DNA of 34,918 nt from Geobacteraceae bacterium GWC2_55_20 (GCA_001802125.1 MGZK01000115.1:1-34918); one strand, 5' to 3'. Positions 1-10,245 are shown, counted from the stretch's first letter. The notes: generated by a model from the sequence alone, not told the origin. Translations and numbers: made by a program.

Positions 1-113
1 GCCGGATTGGTAACCCTGAGTGCGTGATAGATCTCCGGCAGTTTGCCGGGCTCGAACTCGACGTCAATAACTGCGCCGATGACCTGCGATATTTTTCCAG
101 TGTTCTGACTCAT
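1..113 (-). CDS. atpD: ATP synthase F1 subunit beta, N-terminal fragment
   Basis: The first 37 codons of the F1 beta subunit, the catalytic nucleotide-binding subunit of ATP synthase, are present; the rest lies beyond the left edge. Translation gives [20 protein letters not shown] and continues with a typical beta N-terminal beta-barrel sequence ending in RVTNP. The ATG (111-113) is preceded by CAGGAGGACT, a strong ribosome binding site. It follows atpG by 54 bp in the usual gamma-beta order. Identification is firm despite the truncation because of the N-terminal motif and the position. Confidence 0.93.
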   Translation of the reverse strand, partial: MSQNTGKISQVIGAVIDVEFEPGKLPEIYHALRVTNP

Positions 114-167
114 GGAACTTAGTCCTCCTGCGGCCCTGAGGCCTCATATAGTGTTCGATCTTAAATA

Positions 168-1034
168 TTATCCCTTGATGGATTCCGAGCCGGAGATGAT
201 TTCCATCAATTCCGTTGTAATGGCGGCCTGACGGGCACGGTTGTATTGCAGCGTCAGCTTGCCGATCATCTCGGATGCGTTTTTGGAGGCGCTGTCCATG
301 GCGGTCATACGGGCGCCATGCTCGCCGGCAACCGATTCCAGCATGGACTTGAAGAGCTGTACCTCGATGTTTTTCGGCAATATTTCAGCCAAAAGCTCTC
401 CAACCGACGGTTCATAGATGTATTCCACCGGTGCTTCATCCACAACTGCTTTCTCTTCAGGCACAACCGGAAGAAGCTGCTGGAATGTTATGTCCTGTGT
501 CATGACCGTGCGAAAAGAGTTGTATAATAATTCGACCTGATCATATTCGCCTTCCAGGAATCCATCAATGACCTCCTGACCAAGCTTGGCGGCGACTTGA
601 TAAGTAGGTTTGGAGATCACTCCTGTGAAGTTCTTATACACCGTAAGACGGTTCTTGAAATACTCGTAACCTTTACGACCGACCGTCATTACGCTTATCT
701 GTTCGAATGCGCCTTGTTTTTCCTTGATATAACGTTCACCGGCCTTGCACAGGTTGGTGTTGAAGCCACCACACAGACCGCGATCCGATGTCACGACTAT
801 CAACAGAAGCTTTCTGGCTTCACGTTTTTCCAGCAGAGGATGCAGATCACCTTCGAGATTACCGGCCAGTGACTGCAGCACTTCACCAAGCTTCTTTGCA
901 TATGGCCTGGCAGCCACCACGTTTTCCTGTGCCCGGCGCAGCTTTGCCGCCGAAACCATTTTCATGGCCTTGGTGATCTGGCGCGTATTTTTTACGGAGA
1001 CAATCCGTTTTTTTATGCTTTTAAGGCTCGCCAT
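168..1034 (-). CDS. atpG: ATP synthase F1 subunit gamma
   Basis: This encodes the 288-residue gamma subunit, the central rotating shaft of F1 that couples proton flow through Fo to catalysis in the alpha/beta hexamer. The N-terminal helix ([20 protein letters not shown], then [12 protein letters not shown]) and the C-terminal helix ([28 protein letters not shown]) are the conserved coiled coil of the shaft. The middle carries the [12 protein letters not shown] signature. Length is normal for the family. It sits 18 bp after atpA, with an AAGGA-type ribosome site before the ATG, and is clearly part of the atp operon. Confidence 0.97.
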   Translation of the reverse strand: MASLKSIKKRIVSVKNTRQITKAMKMVSAAKLRRAQENVVAARPYAKKLGEVLQSLAGNLEGDLHPLLEKREARKLLLIVVTSDRGLCGGFNTNLCKAGERYIKEKQGAFEQISVMTVGRKGYEYFKNRLTVYKNFTGVISKPTYQVAAKLGQEVIDGFLEGEYDQVELLYNSFRTVMTQDITFQQLLPVVPEEKAVVDEAPVEYIYEPSVGELLAEILPKNIEVQLFKSMLESVAGEHGARMTAMDSASKNASEMIGKLTLQYNRARQAAITTELMEIISGSESIKG

Positions 1035-1052
1035 GTTTCAATCCGTCCTTGC

Positions 1053-2561
<1,509 letters not shown>

Positions 2562-2569
2562 GGAAACTC

Positions 2570-3112
2570 CTACCCCTTCTGTAATATATCTTGAATCCGT
2601 TTAAGCTGGGTCTTGACACTGCTGTCGTAGGCGGTGTCGCCGATCTGGGTAATGATACCACCCAGAAGAGTCGCATCCACCTGTACCTGCAGAACCACCT
2701 TCTTGCCGCTCTTCTTCTCAAGTGCCACCTGAATGGCTTTAACCTGACCATCATCAAGCGGAAAGGCACTCCTGATAACAGGGCGAATCACGCCGGAAAA
2801 GTCGTCAGCAAGTTTTTCATAGGTGTGTACAATCTGGCCAAGAAAAGCAGTGCGATTCTTATCGACCAGAAGCAACAGAAAATTTCCAACCAACTCTGAG
2901 CAGGCCAGCTTTGCCACCAGCTCTTTCATGATTGACTTCTTCTGTTCAAGCGTAAGAGCAGGGTCGCCAAAAGCGGCACGCAACTCGGAGTTGCCGGCAA
3001 AAAGACGATCTACCGCGGCCAATTCCTCACGAAACTGGTCCACAAGGCCGCCTTCCGAACCAAGTTGTACCAGCGCCTTGGCATATCGTCTCGCAATCGT
3101 GTTATTGATCAC
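2570..3112 (-). CDS. atpH: ATP synthase F1 subunit delta
   Basis: This encodes the 180-residue delta (OSCP-like) subunit that clamps the top of F1 to the b-type peripheral stalk. The helical N-terminal domain begins [16 protein letters not shown] and the C-terminal part has the family pattern [19 protein letters not shown]. The start codon is GTG (3110-3112), and it overlaps the atpF stop codon in a GTGA junction, so translation is probably coupled; AAGGTGG lies upstream. Length is normal. Confidence 0.96.
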   Translation of the reverse strand: MINNTIARRYAKALVQLGSEGGLVDQFREELAAVDRLFAGNSELRAAFGDPALTLEQKKSIMKELVAKLACSELVGNFLLLLVDKNRTAFLGQIVHTYEKLADDFSGVIRPVIRSAFPLDDGQVKAIQVALEKKSGKKVVLQVQVDATLLGGIITQIGDTAYDSSVKTQLKRIQDILQKG

Positions 3113-3720
3113 TGGATCTGTACCACCTTGTCAAGATATTCACCGACAAATCTGTCGTGGTCGTTCTTCTGAATAGAGCTGCTCAGCTTTCCTGTCGCAA
3201 TCTCAACCGCCAGACGGGCAGCTTCCACTCGCAACTCGTTACGCGCTTTAAGCGTTTCCTGCTCGGCCGACAGCGCTGCCTGAGCAACAATTTTCTCGGC
3301 AGCCAGCTTGGCCTCGGCAACTATCCGGCTCTTTTCACGCTCACCCTCACTGACGATTGCCGCGTGAAGATCGTCAATTTCCTTAGAAGCCTGATCAAGC
3401 TTGGCACTGTATTCTCGCAATTTATTCTCGGCTGCATCACGAGCCGCCTCAGCATCTTTCAGGCTTTTTTCTATCTCAGCCTGACGCGCGGCCAGCGAAC
3501 CCTTGACATCAGCTTTCTTGAGTGCATAAACGAGAATCCCCACCAAAACGGCAAAGTTAAGCACTCGCCAGGCAAAGTCCTTCATCTGGGCGCCACTGTC
3601 GGGATGATGCGCCCCGCCGCCAGCTTCGGAAGCAAATCCGGCGTCAGCCACAAAAACAAACACGGCAACATACGCCAGCGAAAATACAATTTTCTTAGTA
3701 CGATCGGATACCATCAACAT
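3109..3720 (-). CDS. atpF: ATP synthase Fo subunit b (peripheral stalk)
   Basis: This encodes a 203-residue b subunit: one membrane segment (about residues 48-65, FAWRVLNFAVLVGILVYAL) followed by a long charged coiled coil (about 75-165), the stator connecting Fo to F1. Before the membrane anchor is an extra hydrophobic N-terminus (about residues 9-30) that resembles a cleavable signal peptide and is followed by an acidic/His-rich linker (GGGAHHPDSG). It is longer than the roughly 160-residue E. coli b. The start is ATG at 3718-3720, since GGGAGGAG is well spaced to it; an internal ATG two codons later is less well placed. It forms a heterodimer with the b' protein encoded just upstream. Confidence 0.93.
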   Translation of the reverse strand: MLMVSDRTKKIVFSLAYVAVFVFVADAGFASEAGGGAHHPDSGAQMKDFAWRVLNFAVLVGILVYALKKADVKGSLAARQAEIEKSLKDAEAARDAAENKLREYSAKLDQASKEIDDLHAAIVSEGEREKSRIVAEAKLAAEKIVAQAALSAEQETLKARNELRVEAARLAVEIATGKLSSSIQKNDHDRFVGEYLDKVVQIQ

Positions 3721-3722
3721 GA

Positions 3723-4148
3723 CTACAGGCTCCTCCCGAGGATTTTCTCACAAATATCGCCGGACAATACTTCGGCCTGCTGCTTCAGCAACGCACGCGC
3801 ATCAGCCGCCTCTTTGGCAACCTTTGTACGAATTGAAGCCAGCGATTCGGACGCCTCTTTGCGCGCCTTCTCCAGTACAGCCGTCTCCTCGGCCTGGGCC
3901 TGCTTGAGCGCCTCGGCACGGGTTGCACCGGCGCCAGACTTGGCATCGCGAAGACGTGCTTCGTACTGTGTCATTTTGGCCTGAACCAACTCGTCCACAG
4001 ATGCAGTCTTGTCGCGAGCAGAGTCAATCACGGCACGACGATCCGCAAGTACTTTACGGATTGGCTTGTAAAGGAAAATATTGAGAACGAGGACGAGGAT
4101 GCCGAAGTTAATCAGCTGAACTACGAATGCTAAGTTTAATTCAATCAC
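3723..4148 (-). CDS. atpF': ATP synthase Fo subunit b'
   Basis: This encodes a 141-residue b' subunit, the second peripheral-stalk protein found where the stator is a b/b' heterodimer. One membrane helix (residues 5-27, NLAFVVQLINFGILVLVLNI) leads into the conserved YKPIRKVLADRR turn and a coiled coil rich in Ala, Glu and Lys. The start is GTG (4146-4148) with AAGGGGTAGGTC in front. It is the first gene of the operon; the a and c subunits are not adjacent and must be encoded elsewhere. Confidence 0.93.
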   Translation of the reverse strand: MIELNLAFVVQLINFGILVLVLNIFLYKPIRKVLADRRAVIDSARDKTASVDELVQAKMTQYEARLRDAKSGAGATRAEALKQAQAEETAVLEKARKEASESLASIRTKVAKEAADARALLKQQAEVLSGDICEKILGRSL

Positions 4149-4213
4149 GACCTACCCCTTGCAGGTATGCTGAGATGTATACTGTATCCCAGAAATGGTG
4201 TAAACAGCGACTA

Positions 4214-4241
4214 ACTATCATAGTAATTAGCAGGCTGTCAA
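4214..4241 (-). promoter_or_regulatory. Putative sigma70 promoter of the atp operon
   Basis: On the minus strand a perfect TTGACA (4236-4241) is followed after 16 nt by GATAGT (4214-4219), about 65 nt before the atpF' start codon. The -35 box is strong and the -10 box weak. It lies in the only intergenic gap between parB and the atp genes. Confidence 0.5.
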
Positions 4242-4276
4242 GACAATTGCATCTATTTGACTGTTTTTTGAGTTTA

Positions 4277-5131
4277 CTAGATATCCAGCAGATCGACTAT
4301 GCGGGTCAACTCATCGGAATCATTGAAGTGTATTTCCAGCCGCCCTCCCCTTTGCCCCACCTTACGAATTGCTACTTTGGACTTGAATCGTTTCTGGAGC
4401 TGTTCTTCCAGCGACGACATCAGCAAATCCGGTTGTTGAAAACGCTTGGTCGGTTTTGGGTTGGGATTTACTTTCAATTTTTTGACAAGATCCTCGGTGG
4501 CGCGAACACTAAGCTGGCGATGAAGTATTTCATGGCGTGCCCTTTCAATCAACTCGGCACTGTCTAGGGAAAGCAACGCCCGTGCATGCCCCATGCTAAG
4601 TCGCTCCTCGACGATATCACGCTGAATATCTTCCGGCAACTTGAGCAGGCGTAGCGAATTGGTAACGGTAGTCCGGTTTTTACCAACCCTTCTGGCGACA
4701 TCTTCCTGGGAAATACCGAAAGACTCCACCAGTGATCGGTAGGCCTGAGCTTCTTCTATCGCGTTAAGATCCTGGCGCTGGATATTCTCGATCAGCGCCA
4801 ACTCCATCACTGCTTCCTGTGTAGCCTCACGAATCACGACCGGAATTTCGTGCAGCCCGGCTTTCTGCGCCGCGCGCCAGCGCCGTTCACCGGCAATAAT
4901 CTCGTAGTGATCATCTTTTCTGGTTACCACCAGTGGCTGAATAATCCCCTGCTCCCTTATCGAAGCCGCCAGCTCTTCAAGTTTTTCCGGCGCAAAATGC
5001 TTGCGGGGCTGGTTACGATTGGGACGAATCTTCTCAATCGGACATATAAAGTAGTTCTTTGATTCGTCAACCGTTTCAGTTATCTGCAGCAGTGCCGCCA
5101 TGCCCTTGCCGAGGCCGCCTATTTTAGCCAT
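4277..5131 (-). CDS. parB: Chromosome partitioning protein ParB
   Basis: This encodes a 284-residue ParB/Spo0J protein that loads on parS and works with ParA in origin segregation. Visible are the N-terminal ParB/Srx nucleotide-binding domain with RPNRNQPRKHF, the EQGIIQPLVV segment and the GERRWRAAQKAG arginine motif that binds CTP in the family, then the helix-turn-helix (ISQEDVARRVGKNRTTVTN), the LSMGHARALLSL segment and a C-terminal dimerisation region. The start is the ATG at 5129-5131 (MAKIGGLGKGMAAL), preceded by AGGGAGG; a longer open frame upstream encodes non-ParB-like residues. It overlaps the end of parA by 8 bp, so translation is probably coupled. No consensus parS was seen in the window. 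Confidence 0.96.
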   Translation of the reverse strand: MAKIGGLGKGMAALLQITETVDESKNYFICPIEKIRPNRNQPRKHFAPEKLEELAASIREQGIIQPLVVTRKDDHYEIIAGERRWRAAQKAGLHEIPVVIREATQEAVMELALIENIQRQDLNAIEEAQAYRSLVESFGISQEDVARRVGKNRTTVTNSLRLLKLPEDIQRDIVEERLSMGHARALLSLDSAELIERARHEILHRQLSVRATEDLVKKLKVNPNPKPTKRFQQPDLLMSSLEEQLQKRFKSKVAIRKVGQRGGRLEIHFNDSDELTRIVDLLDI

Positions 5132-5906
5132 TGACCGCCTCCCTCTGGATAATCTCACGGGCCAACTGCATATAGCTGGCTGCGCCTCGCGAGGTGATAT
5201 CATAGTAAATTATCGGCTTGCCGTGACTGGGCGCTTCTGCAAGACGCACATTGCGGGGTATTACCGATTCGAAGACCTGTTCCGGGAAGTGGGTTCGAAT
5301 CTCCGAAGCCACTTCCTTGCCGAGATTGCCGCGGGCATCATACATGGTCAACAATATGCCCTCGATTACCAGCAACGGGTTAAGACCTTTCTGAATCAGA
5401 CGGATAGTCTGCAAGATCTGGGATAACCCCTCCATGGCATAAAACTCACACTGCAGCGGTATCAGCACCGAGTCGGCGGCTGTCATGGCGTTGATCGTCA
5501 TCAGGTTCAACGATGGCGGACAATCGATAATCACGTAGCGATACCGGTCCATCAACGTAGCCAATGCAAACTTCAGTTTCAGTTCGCGCCCGGTTTCAGT
5601 GATCAACTCAAGTTCAGCTCCGGCCAGATCTGCATTGGACGGCAGGATATGCAGAAACGGTTGTCCGGTATCAACAATGATATCTTGCGGATCAGCACCG
5701 TTTATCAGCACATCGTATATCGTGTGCCGCAGACGCGTTTTATCGATGCCGACGCCGCTGGTTGCATTGCCCTGCGGGTCGATGTCGATCAGCAAAGTCG
5801 GCCGTTCCGCCGCAGACAGCGAAGCAGCAAGATTAACGGCGGTGGTCGTTTTACCGACACCGCCTTTCTGATTTGCAATGCAAATGATTTTTGTTTTTGG
5901 ATTCAA
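5124..5906 (-). CDS. parA: Chromosome partitioning ATPase ParA (Soj)
   Basis: This encodes a 260-residue Walker-type ParA ATPase. It carries the deviant Walker A motif KGGVGKTTTAVN near residue 14, the DIDPQGNATSG motif typical of chromosomal Soj/ParA, and the VIIDCPPSL motif. The start appears to be TTG (5904-5906), five bases after the stop of the small upstream gene and without a strong ribosome site, so expression may depend on coupling to that gene. It is followed directly by parB, with which it acts in chromosome segregation. Confidence 0.96.
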   Translation of the reverse strand: MNPKTKIICIANQKGGVGKTTTAVNLAASLSAAERPTLLIDIDPQGNATSGVGIDKTRLRHTIYDVLINGADPQDIIVDTGQPFLHILPSNADLAGAELELITETGRELKLKFALATLMDRYRYVIIDCPPSLNLMTINAMTAADSVLIPLQCEFYAMEGLSQILQTIRLIQKGLNPLLVIEGILLTMYDARGNLGKEVASEIRTHFPEQVFESVIPRNVRLAEAPSHGKPIIYYDITSRGAASYMQLAREIIQREAVNG

Positions 5907-5911
5907 AGGAT

Positions 5912-6199
5912 TTATGCTCTTTTCAGCGGACGTTTCGGTTTTGTATGGTGCAGCTCAGTGTTGTTGCGGTGGCCCGCCAGATCGGCACGGACTTCTGCAA
6001 TCTCACTGGAGAGACGTTCTTCAACTGAATCAAGGCGCTTGCTCAATCCCATGACTTTGCAATCGACAATATCAATTTTTTCTGTCAATCGTTCTTCTAC
6101 TCGATCAATTTTATTATCCAGCGCTGAAACCGCCTCCATTGTAAGTTGTACCTTACTCTCAATCGATTCCAACAATATTAACAGATGATCTTTTTGCAT
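5912..6199 (-). CDS. Small coiled-coil protein in the parAB operon
   Basis: This encodes a 95-residue protein of unknown function. Almost the whole chain is a charged heptad coiled coil (ESIESKVQLTMEAVSALDNK through RLSSEIAEVRADLAGH), ending in a basic tail (KPKRPLKRA). There is no signal peptide or membrane segment. The start was set at the ATG 6197-6199 because GGAGGTGT precedes it; a longer in-frame reading to 6250 would run through the promoter. It is five bases from parA, so it is probably cotranscribed with parAB. It may be a structural or adaptor protein, but nothing in the sequence proves a partitioning role. Confidence 0.75.
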   Translation of the reverse strand: MQKDHLLILLESIESKVQLTMEAVSALDNKIDRVEERLTEKIDIVDCKVMGLSKRLDSVEERLSSEIAEVRADLAGHRNNTELHHTKPKRPLKRA

Positions 6200-6228
6200 A
6201 CAGACACCTCCAACAATTTCAAAGCGAG

Positions 6229-6257
6229 AATGTATCACAGCTCTTACCAATCGTCAA
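6229..6257 (-). promoter_or_regulatory. Putative sigma70 promoter for the coiled-coil/parA/parB operon
   Basis: Minus-strand TTGACG (6252-6257) and TACATT (6229-6234) are separated by 17 nt, giving a start about 20-25 nt before the ribosome site of the coiled-coil gene. It lies just beyond the porin terminator, so the operon is likely independently transcribed. Confidence 0.6.
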
Positions 6258-6270
6258 AGAAAAGACCATA

Positions 6271-6297
6271 AAAAAAGGGCGGGATCGCTCCCGCCCT
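6271..6297 (-). terminator. Rho-independent terminator of the porin gene
   Basis: An 8-bp G+C-rich stem (GGGCGGGA/TCCCGCCC, 6277-6284 and 6289-6296) with a 4-nt loop is followed on the minus strand by a run of T residues (A-run 6271-6276 on plus). It lies 25 bp after the porin stop codon. Confidence 0.9.
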
Positions 6298-6321
6298 CAA
6301 GTACATCATGTAAAGCTTGAA

Positions 6322-7698
6322 TTAGAATGCGTATGAAGCAAGAAGACGCATTGTGTAGGGGTTTTCCGGATCTTTGGTAGCATCATTGGTAGCTGTGTCT
6401 TTGTAGAGGCCACCCAGCATCAGGTAAGCAGCCTGAGCCTTCAGTGTCAGGTTACTGTATACTTTGTAACCTGTTTCAACATTGATCTCGGTACCGATGA
6501 AGTCGCTGGAATTCTGTGTCCCCACGCCAAGCTCCTGGTGAGAGGCGGGTGTCCAACCAAAGCCCAAATTAGTGTTCAGATACAGTTTATCGGTCAGATT
6601 GGCATCATAACCAAGGCTGGCAAGAGCTACGTTGGTAACATTCCGGCGAAGATAAGTGTCGGTAGAACCGGGACTATTAGCCTGGTTGCGGGTAAGGATC
6701 ATCATGCCGCCTTCATTGTAGGTATTAATGGAGGAGGTTACCCAGCCTTTGTAATGTGAAGCGTCCGTGCTGTTGTTACCGGAAGTGAACAGGAAGGCGG
6801 TTTTGGCGGTACCCGGTCCAATTGGCATTTTTGCTGCCAGATTGGCGGCCCAACCATGGAACTGCCTGCTGGATCCGTTAGCATTAAACTGTTTTTGATG
6901 ACCAGCCTGCATTGCCATGAAGCCGCTCAGGGTTGCCGGACCGATTTTGGCATCTCCGCTCAGTGCAAATGTGTGAAGGAGGATAGCGTTACTGAAATTT
7001 CCCAATTGCAAAATATTGGAAGGTGCGTTAGCTGCTGGGTAACCGGTAGATCCGGTGGCATAATCAGCAAGGAAGTAGTAGGATAATGCGACCTTTGCAT
7101 CCTTGTTGATGGCAAAGGTATTGTCCATGATGAACAGATCTTTGTTCTTGTCACCCAGACGGGTTCCAGTACCAGGACCAGCGTTCGCAGCACCATCATC
7201 ATCAAAACGGGAAAAACCAAGACCAAGTTTATATGCACCCAGCTTGGTGGTAGTCATGATAGCCGGCACATCGGCAGAGATAAACACACCTTTGATGGTA
7301 TCATTATATGCCTGTGTACCAAGCTTGGTGTTAAAGTTTTTGCCCAGATTGAAATCCAAATATACGTGCTTGACTTCGAAGTTAAGTGAGTCGGTGTCGA
7401 GGTCTGTATTTGCATCGCCAAAACGGTTGTCAATCTCGAAATGTGTGACCAACTTCAGATCATCGCTGGCCTTGGCGATATACTGCAGGCGAGCACGCTG
7501 CTCAAAATAGTTGCTCATCTGCTTGTCAGCACGACCTACCGGGCTGAAATCACCGGAACCGCCATTCTGAAAGTTCGAGAAAGTCGCGTTAAATCCGTAA
7601 GTCCCGTGGAACTCGTTCTCGAAAGCCATTGCCGGTACTGAAATAGCGGCCAGGGCCCCTGCTGCTGCTGCGATTGCTACTGTTTTTTTGATACTCAT
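6322..7698 (-). CDS. Outer-membrane porin-like beta-barrel protein
   Basis: This encodes a 458-residue exported protein. The signal peptide is clear (MSIKKTVAIAAAAGALAAIS then VPAMA, cleavage before FENEFHG). The mature part is rich in alternating polar/hydrophobic stretches with many Gly, Asn and aromatic residues and ends in SYAF, with the C-terminal phenylalanine typical of beta-barrel outer-membrane proteins. It resembles the large porins of Geobacteraceae, possibly the OmpJ type, which I cannot confirm. The start is the ATG at 7696-7698, since AAGGAGG precedes it; an earlier ATG overlaps that site. It is monocistronic, with its own promoter at 8059-8086 and a terminator at 6271-6297. The substrate is unknown. 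Confidence 0.85.
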   Translation of the reverse strand: MSIKKTVAIAAAAGALAAISVPAMAFENEFHGTYGFNATFSNFQNGGSGDFSPVGRADKQMSNYFEQRARLQYIAKASDDLKLVTHFEIDNRFGDANTDLDTDSLNFEVKHVYLDFNLGKNFNTKLGTQAYNDTIKGVFISADVPAIMTTTKLGAYKLGLGFSRFDDDGAANAGPGTGTRLGDKNKDLFIMDNTFAINKDAKVALSYYFLADYATGSTGYPAANAPSNILQLGNFSNAILLHTFALSGDAKIGPATLSGFMAMQAGHQKQFNANGSSRQFHGWAANLAAKMPIGPGTAKTAFLFTSGNNSTDASHYKGWVTSSINTYNEGGMMILTRNQANSPGSTDTYLRRNVTNVALASLGYDANLTDKLYLNTNLGFGWTPASHQELGVGTQNSSDFIGTEINVETGYKVYSNLTLKAQAAYLMLGGLYKDTATNDATKDPENPYTMRLLASYAF

Positions 7699-8058
7699 GT
7701 GTGCCTCCTTCATTTTTATAAGATGCGTGTTACAACTGCGAACAACGTGAATGTCAGATAATTTCCTTGCCGATGCTCACCACCTTTCAAGTAAATTTGG
7801 CACTTGTACGCATTTCAACCGCCATTAAAATCCAGACTGTTTTTCTTTTTGATACGCAAATACCTCTGAAGCGCGACAGGAGAACTCCCAGACGCTCAAA
7901 GGTATGATTGAATTCCCATTATGTTTTTTTCTGAAACGTTCACAGTGTGTTTCGCTCCCGGTTTTTGCTGCCAGCAATGCTGGAATCAAGTAAAATCAAT
8001 CGGTTAGCTACTTGTAGGATCGTAGGTTTCAGTACATCTGTTCTATTTGGTTTAGCGG
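7699..8058 (-). promoter_or_regulatory. Long 5' leader of the porin mRNA
   Basis: No gene is seen between the porin start and the end of mce. From the promoter at 8059-8086 the transcript would carry about 350 nt of untranslated leader. It contains an imperfect long stem-loop (7860-7905) and a small CCAGC-ATT-GCTGG hairpin (7971-7983), and ends in the AAGGAGG ribosome site. I could not match it to a known riboswitch family by eye. Confidence 0.5.
7860..7905 (-). promoter_or_regulatory. Stem-loop in the porin leader
   Basis: On the minus strand ACCUUUGAGCG pairs with CGCUUCAGAGGU with one bulged U and one G-U pair. Flanking U-A and A-U pairs extend the stem to about 13 bp. The 19-nt apical part contains a short GGA/UCC helix. 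There is no T-run after it, so it is more likely an RNA structure acting on stability or translation than a terminator. Confidence 0.45.
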
Positions 8059-8086
8059 AATATACAACAAATCAAACGGTTGTCAA
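8059..8086 (-). promoter_or_regulatory. Strong putative sigma70 promoter of the porin gene
   Basis: On the minus strand a perfect TTGACA (8081-8086) and TATATT (8059-8064) are separated by 16 nt. It is the best promoter match in the gap between mce and the porin gene and points toward the porin. Confidence 0.7.
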
Positions 8087-8159
8087 GTAAAAAAAGCATT
8101 TAGATCATGTAACCGGCTGTAAGTAATAGACAATCTGTAAACTGGGCTACAGTATACAT

Positions 8160-8564
8160 TCAATGACCGCACTGGCATAGCTCGGTAAGCACTCCGCCGG
8201 ACGATTTGGGATGCAAAAATGCAATACGTGTGTCGTGCGCGCCACAGCGCGGTTTCTGGTCTATCATTCTGACACCTTCTTCGGACAGCTTTGCAATAGC
8301 AGCTTCAACATCTTCCACCTCGAACGCAACATGGTGGATTCCAACACCGTTTTTTTCAATAAACCTGGCTACCGGGCTGTCTTCTGCCGTAGGTTCCAAA
8401 AGCTCTATCTTTGATTCACCAACCTGCAGCATGGCTACACGTACCTTCTGCTCTTCCACAACCTCGATCCCTGCAAACAACATGCCCAGATTATCACGGT
8501 AGAACGTGATGGATTCGTCCAACGATTTAACAGCTATGCCGATATGGTTGATTTTGGTCAACAT
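8160..8564 (-). CDS. mce: Methylmalonyl-CoA epimerase
   Basis: This encodes a 134-residue glyoxalase-fold metalloenzyme that interconverts (S)- and (R)-methylmalonyl-CoA, the step between propionyl-CoA carboxylation and the mutase. Two beta-alpha-beta-beta-beta repeats are visible: MLTKINHIGIAVKSLDESIT at the start and GVGIHHVAFEVEDVEAAI in the second half. Probable metal ligands are His7, a His of the GIHH motif (77/78) and Glu128 (VLTEL). The start is the ATG at 8562-8564 with AGAGAGG upstream; a longer frame extends into the mutase gene and is not family-like. It lies 28 bp after the mutase gene, consistent with a shared operon. Confidence 0.95.
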   Translation of the reverse strand: MLTKINHIGIAVKSLDESITFYRDNLGMLFAGIEVVEEQKVRVAMLQVGESKIELLEPTAEDSPVARFIEKNGVGIHHVAFEVEDVEAAIAKLSEEGVRMIDQKPRCGAHDTRIAFLHPKSSGGVLTELCQCGH

Positions 8565-8592
8565 TAAATACCTCTCTGAATAAACATGTCTT

Positions 8593-10245
8593 TTACAGCA
8601 CCACCGTCTCGGTATGCTTACCGAAGACTTCCCTGAACACGTCCGCGATCTCGCCCAGTGTGGCATAGGCCTTGACCGCCGACAGTATGTAAGGCATCAG
8701 GTTGTCCGTACCCCTGGCAGCAACTTCCAATTGTGCCAGTGAAGACTTAACAGCGGCGTTATCCCGCCCGGCTTTCATCTCGCCCAATGACTTCTTCTGC
8801 GAAATTTCAACCTCTTCCTTGACCTTTAGCAGACCGGTGGGAGGAGGCTCCTGCACGGTGAACTTGTTGACTCCCACGATGATCAGCTCTTCCTTTTCAA
8901 TCGCTTTCTGGTAGGCGTAGGCCGAATCCTGAATCTCCTTCTGCTGGAAGCCGCGCGAAATAGCCTCGACCGCCCCACCCAGTTTGTCGATCTTCTCGAT
9001 GTATTCCGTGGCGGCTTTTTCGATCTGGTCCGTCAGTGACTCAACCAGGAATGATCCGGCCAGCGGGTCGATGCTGTCGGCCGCGCCGGATTCGTAGGCA
9101 ATTACCTGCTGAGTACGCAACGCAATGCGCACGGAATCCTCGGTCGGCAGTGCCAGTGCTTCGTCGCGGGAGTTGGTGTGCAGTGACTGGGTACCGCCCA
9201 GTACAGCCGCCAGAGCCTGCATCGTGACACGCATGATATTGTTGTCCGGCTGTTGTGCCGTCAGCGTGCAACCTGCTGTCTGGGTATGGAAACGGAGCAT
9301 CTGCGATTTGGGATCCTTGGCGCCGAAACGCTCTTTCATGATCCTGGCCCAGATCCTGCGGGCAGCACGGAATTTGGCCACCTCTTCGAACAGGTTGTTA
9401 TGGGCGTTAAAGAAGAAAGCCAGGCGCGGCGCAAAGTCATCCACTTCCAGACCGGCCTTGATGGCGGCCTCAACATAGGCAATTCCGTCGGCCAGGGTAA
9501 AGGCCACTTCCTGGACCGCGCTGGAACCGGCTTCGCGGATGTGGTAGCCCGAGATCGAGATCGTGTTCCACTTGGGTACATTATCCTTACAGTAGGCGAA
9601 GATGTCGGTGATAATGCGCATCGACTCCTTGGGTGGATAGATGTAGGTGCCACGCGCCATGTATTCCTTGAGGATATCGTTCTGGATCGTGCCGGAGATC
9701 TTGTCGGCCGGCACCCCCTGCTTCTCGGCCACGGCGATGTACATGCAGAGCAGTATCGCGGCGGTCGAGTTGATCGTCATCGAGGTCGAGACCTTGTCCA
9801 GCGGGATGCCGTCGAAAAGAATCTCCATGTCAGCCAGCGAATCGATCGCAACGCCGACCTTGCCGACTTCGCCCATGCTCATGCCTGCGTCCGAGTCGTA
9901 GCCCATCTGGGTCGGCAGGTCAAAAGCCACCGAGAGCCCGGTCTGTCCGGCTGACAGCAGATACTTGTAACGTTCGTTGGATTCCTTGGCGGTGCCGAAT
10001 CCGGCATACTGGCGCATAGTCCAGAATCGGCCGCGATACATGGTCGGCTGCACGCCGCGAGTGTAGGGATATTCACCGGGGAATCCGAGCTGTTCCCCGT
10101 AGCCCGGATAATCGAAACCGGGGGTAAAACAACGCTCCATCTCGATATTGGATGTTGTGCGGAAGTCGCTCATCCTTTCGGGTGACCTGGCAATATTTTT
10201 GGCGACAACAACTTTCCACTTTTCCTTGCGATCTTGGATACTCAT
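8593..10245 (-). CDS. Methylmalonyl-CoA mutase, catalytic large subunit (no B12 domain)
   Basis: This encodes a 550-residue acyl-CoA mutase TIM-barrel subunit. It contains [15 protein letters not shown] (residues 76-90), [40 protein letters not shown] and the [17 protein letters not shown] signature. Tyr80 in RQYAGF is the residue that is Phe in isobutyryl-CoA mutases, which favours methylmalonyl-CoA as substrate. The chain ends after the barrel and linker ([14 protein letters not shown]), so the cobalamin-binding domain that other mutases carry at the C-terminus is absent and must come from a separate subunit not in this window. GGAG precedes the ATG. The neighbouring epimerase and carboxylase genes complete propionyl-CoA to succinyl-CoA conversion. 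Confidence 0.93.
   Translation of the reverse strand: MSIQDRKEKWKVVVAKNIARSPERMSDFRTTSNIEMERCFTPGFDYPGYGEQLGFPGEYPYTRGVQPTMYRGRFWTMRQYAGFGTAKESNERYKYLLSAGQTGLSVAFDLPTQMGYDSDAGMSMGEVGKVGVAIDSLADMEILFDGIPLDKVSTSMTINSTAAILLCMYIAVAEKQGVPADKISGTIQNDILKEYMARGTYIYPPKESMRIITDIFAYCKDNVPKWNTISISGYHIREAGSSAVQEVAFTLADGIAYVEAAIKAGLEVDDFAPRLAFFFNAHNNLFEEVAKFRAARRIWARIMKERFGAKDPKSQMLRFHTQTAGCTLTAQQPDNNIMRVTMQALAAVLGGTQSLHTNSRDEALALPTEDSVRIALRTQQVIAYESGAADSIDPLAGSFLVESLTDQIEKAATEYIEKIDKLGGAVEAISRGFQQKEIQDSAYAYQKAIEKEELIIVGVNKFTVQEPPPTGLLKVKEEVEISQKKSLGEMKAGRDNAAVKSSLAQLEVAARGTDNLMPYILSAVKAYATLGEIADVFREVFGKHTETVVL

Noticed and set aside
4175-4186. ATGTATACTGTA occurs here and, inverted, at 8148-8159
   Set aside because: The second copy lies at the end of mce with no promoter role, and a 12-base match between two A+T-rich gaps can be chance; no third copy was seen.
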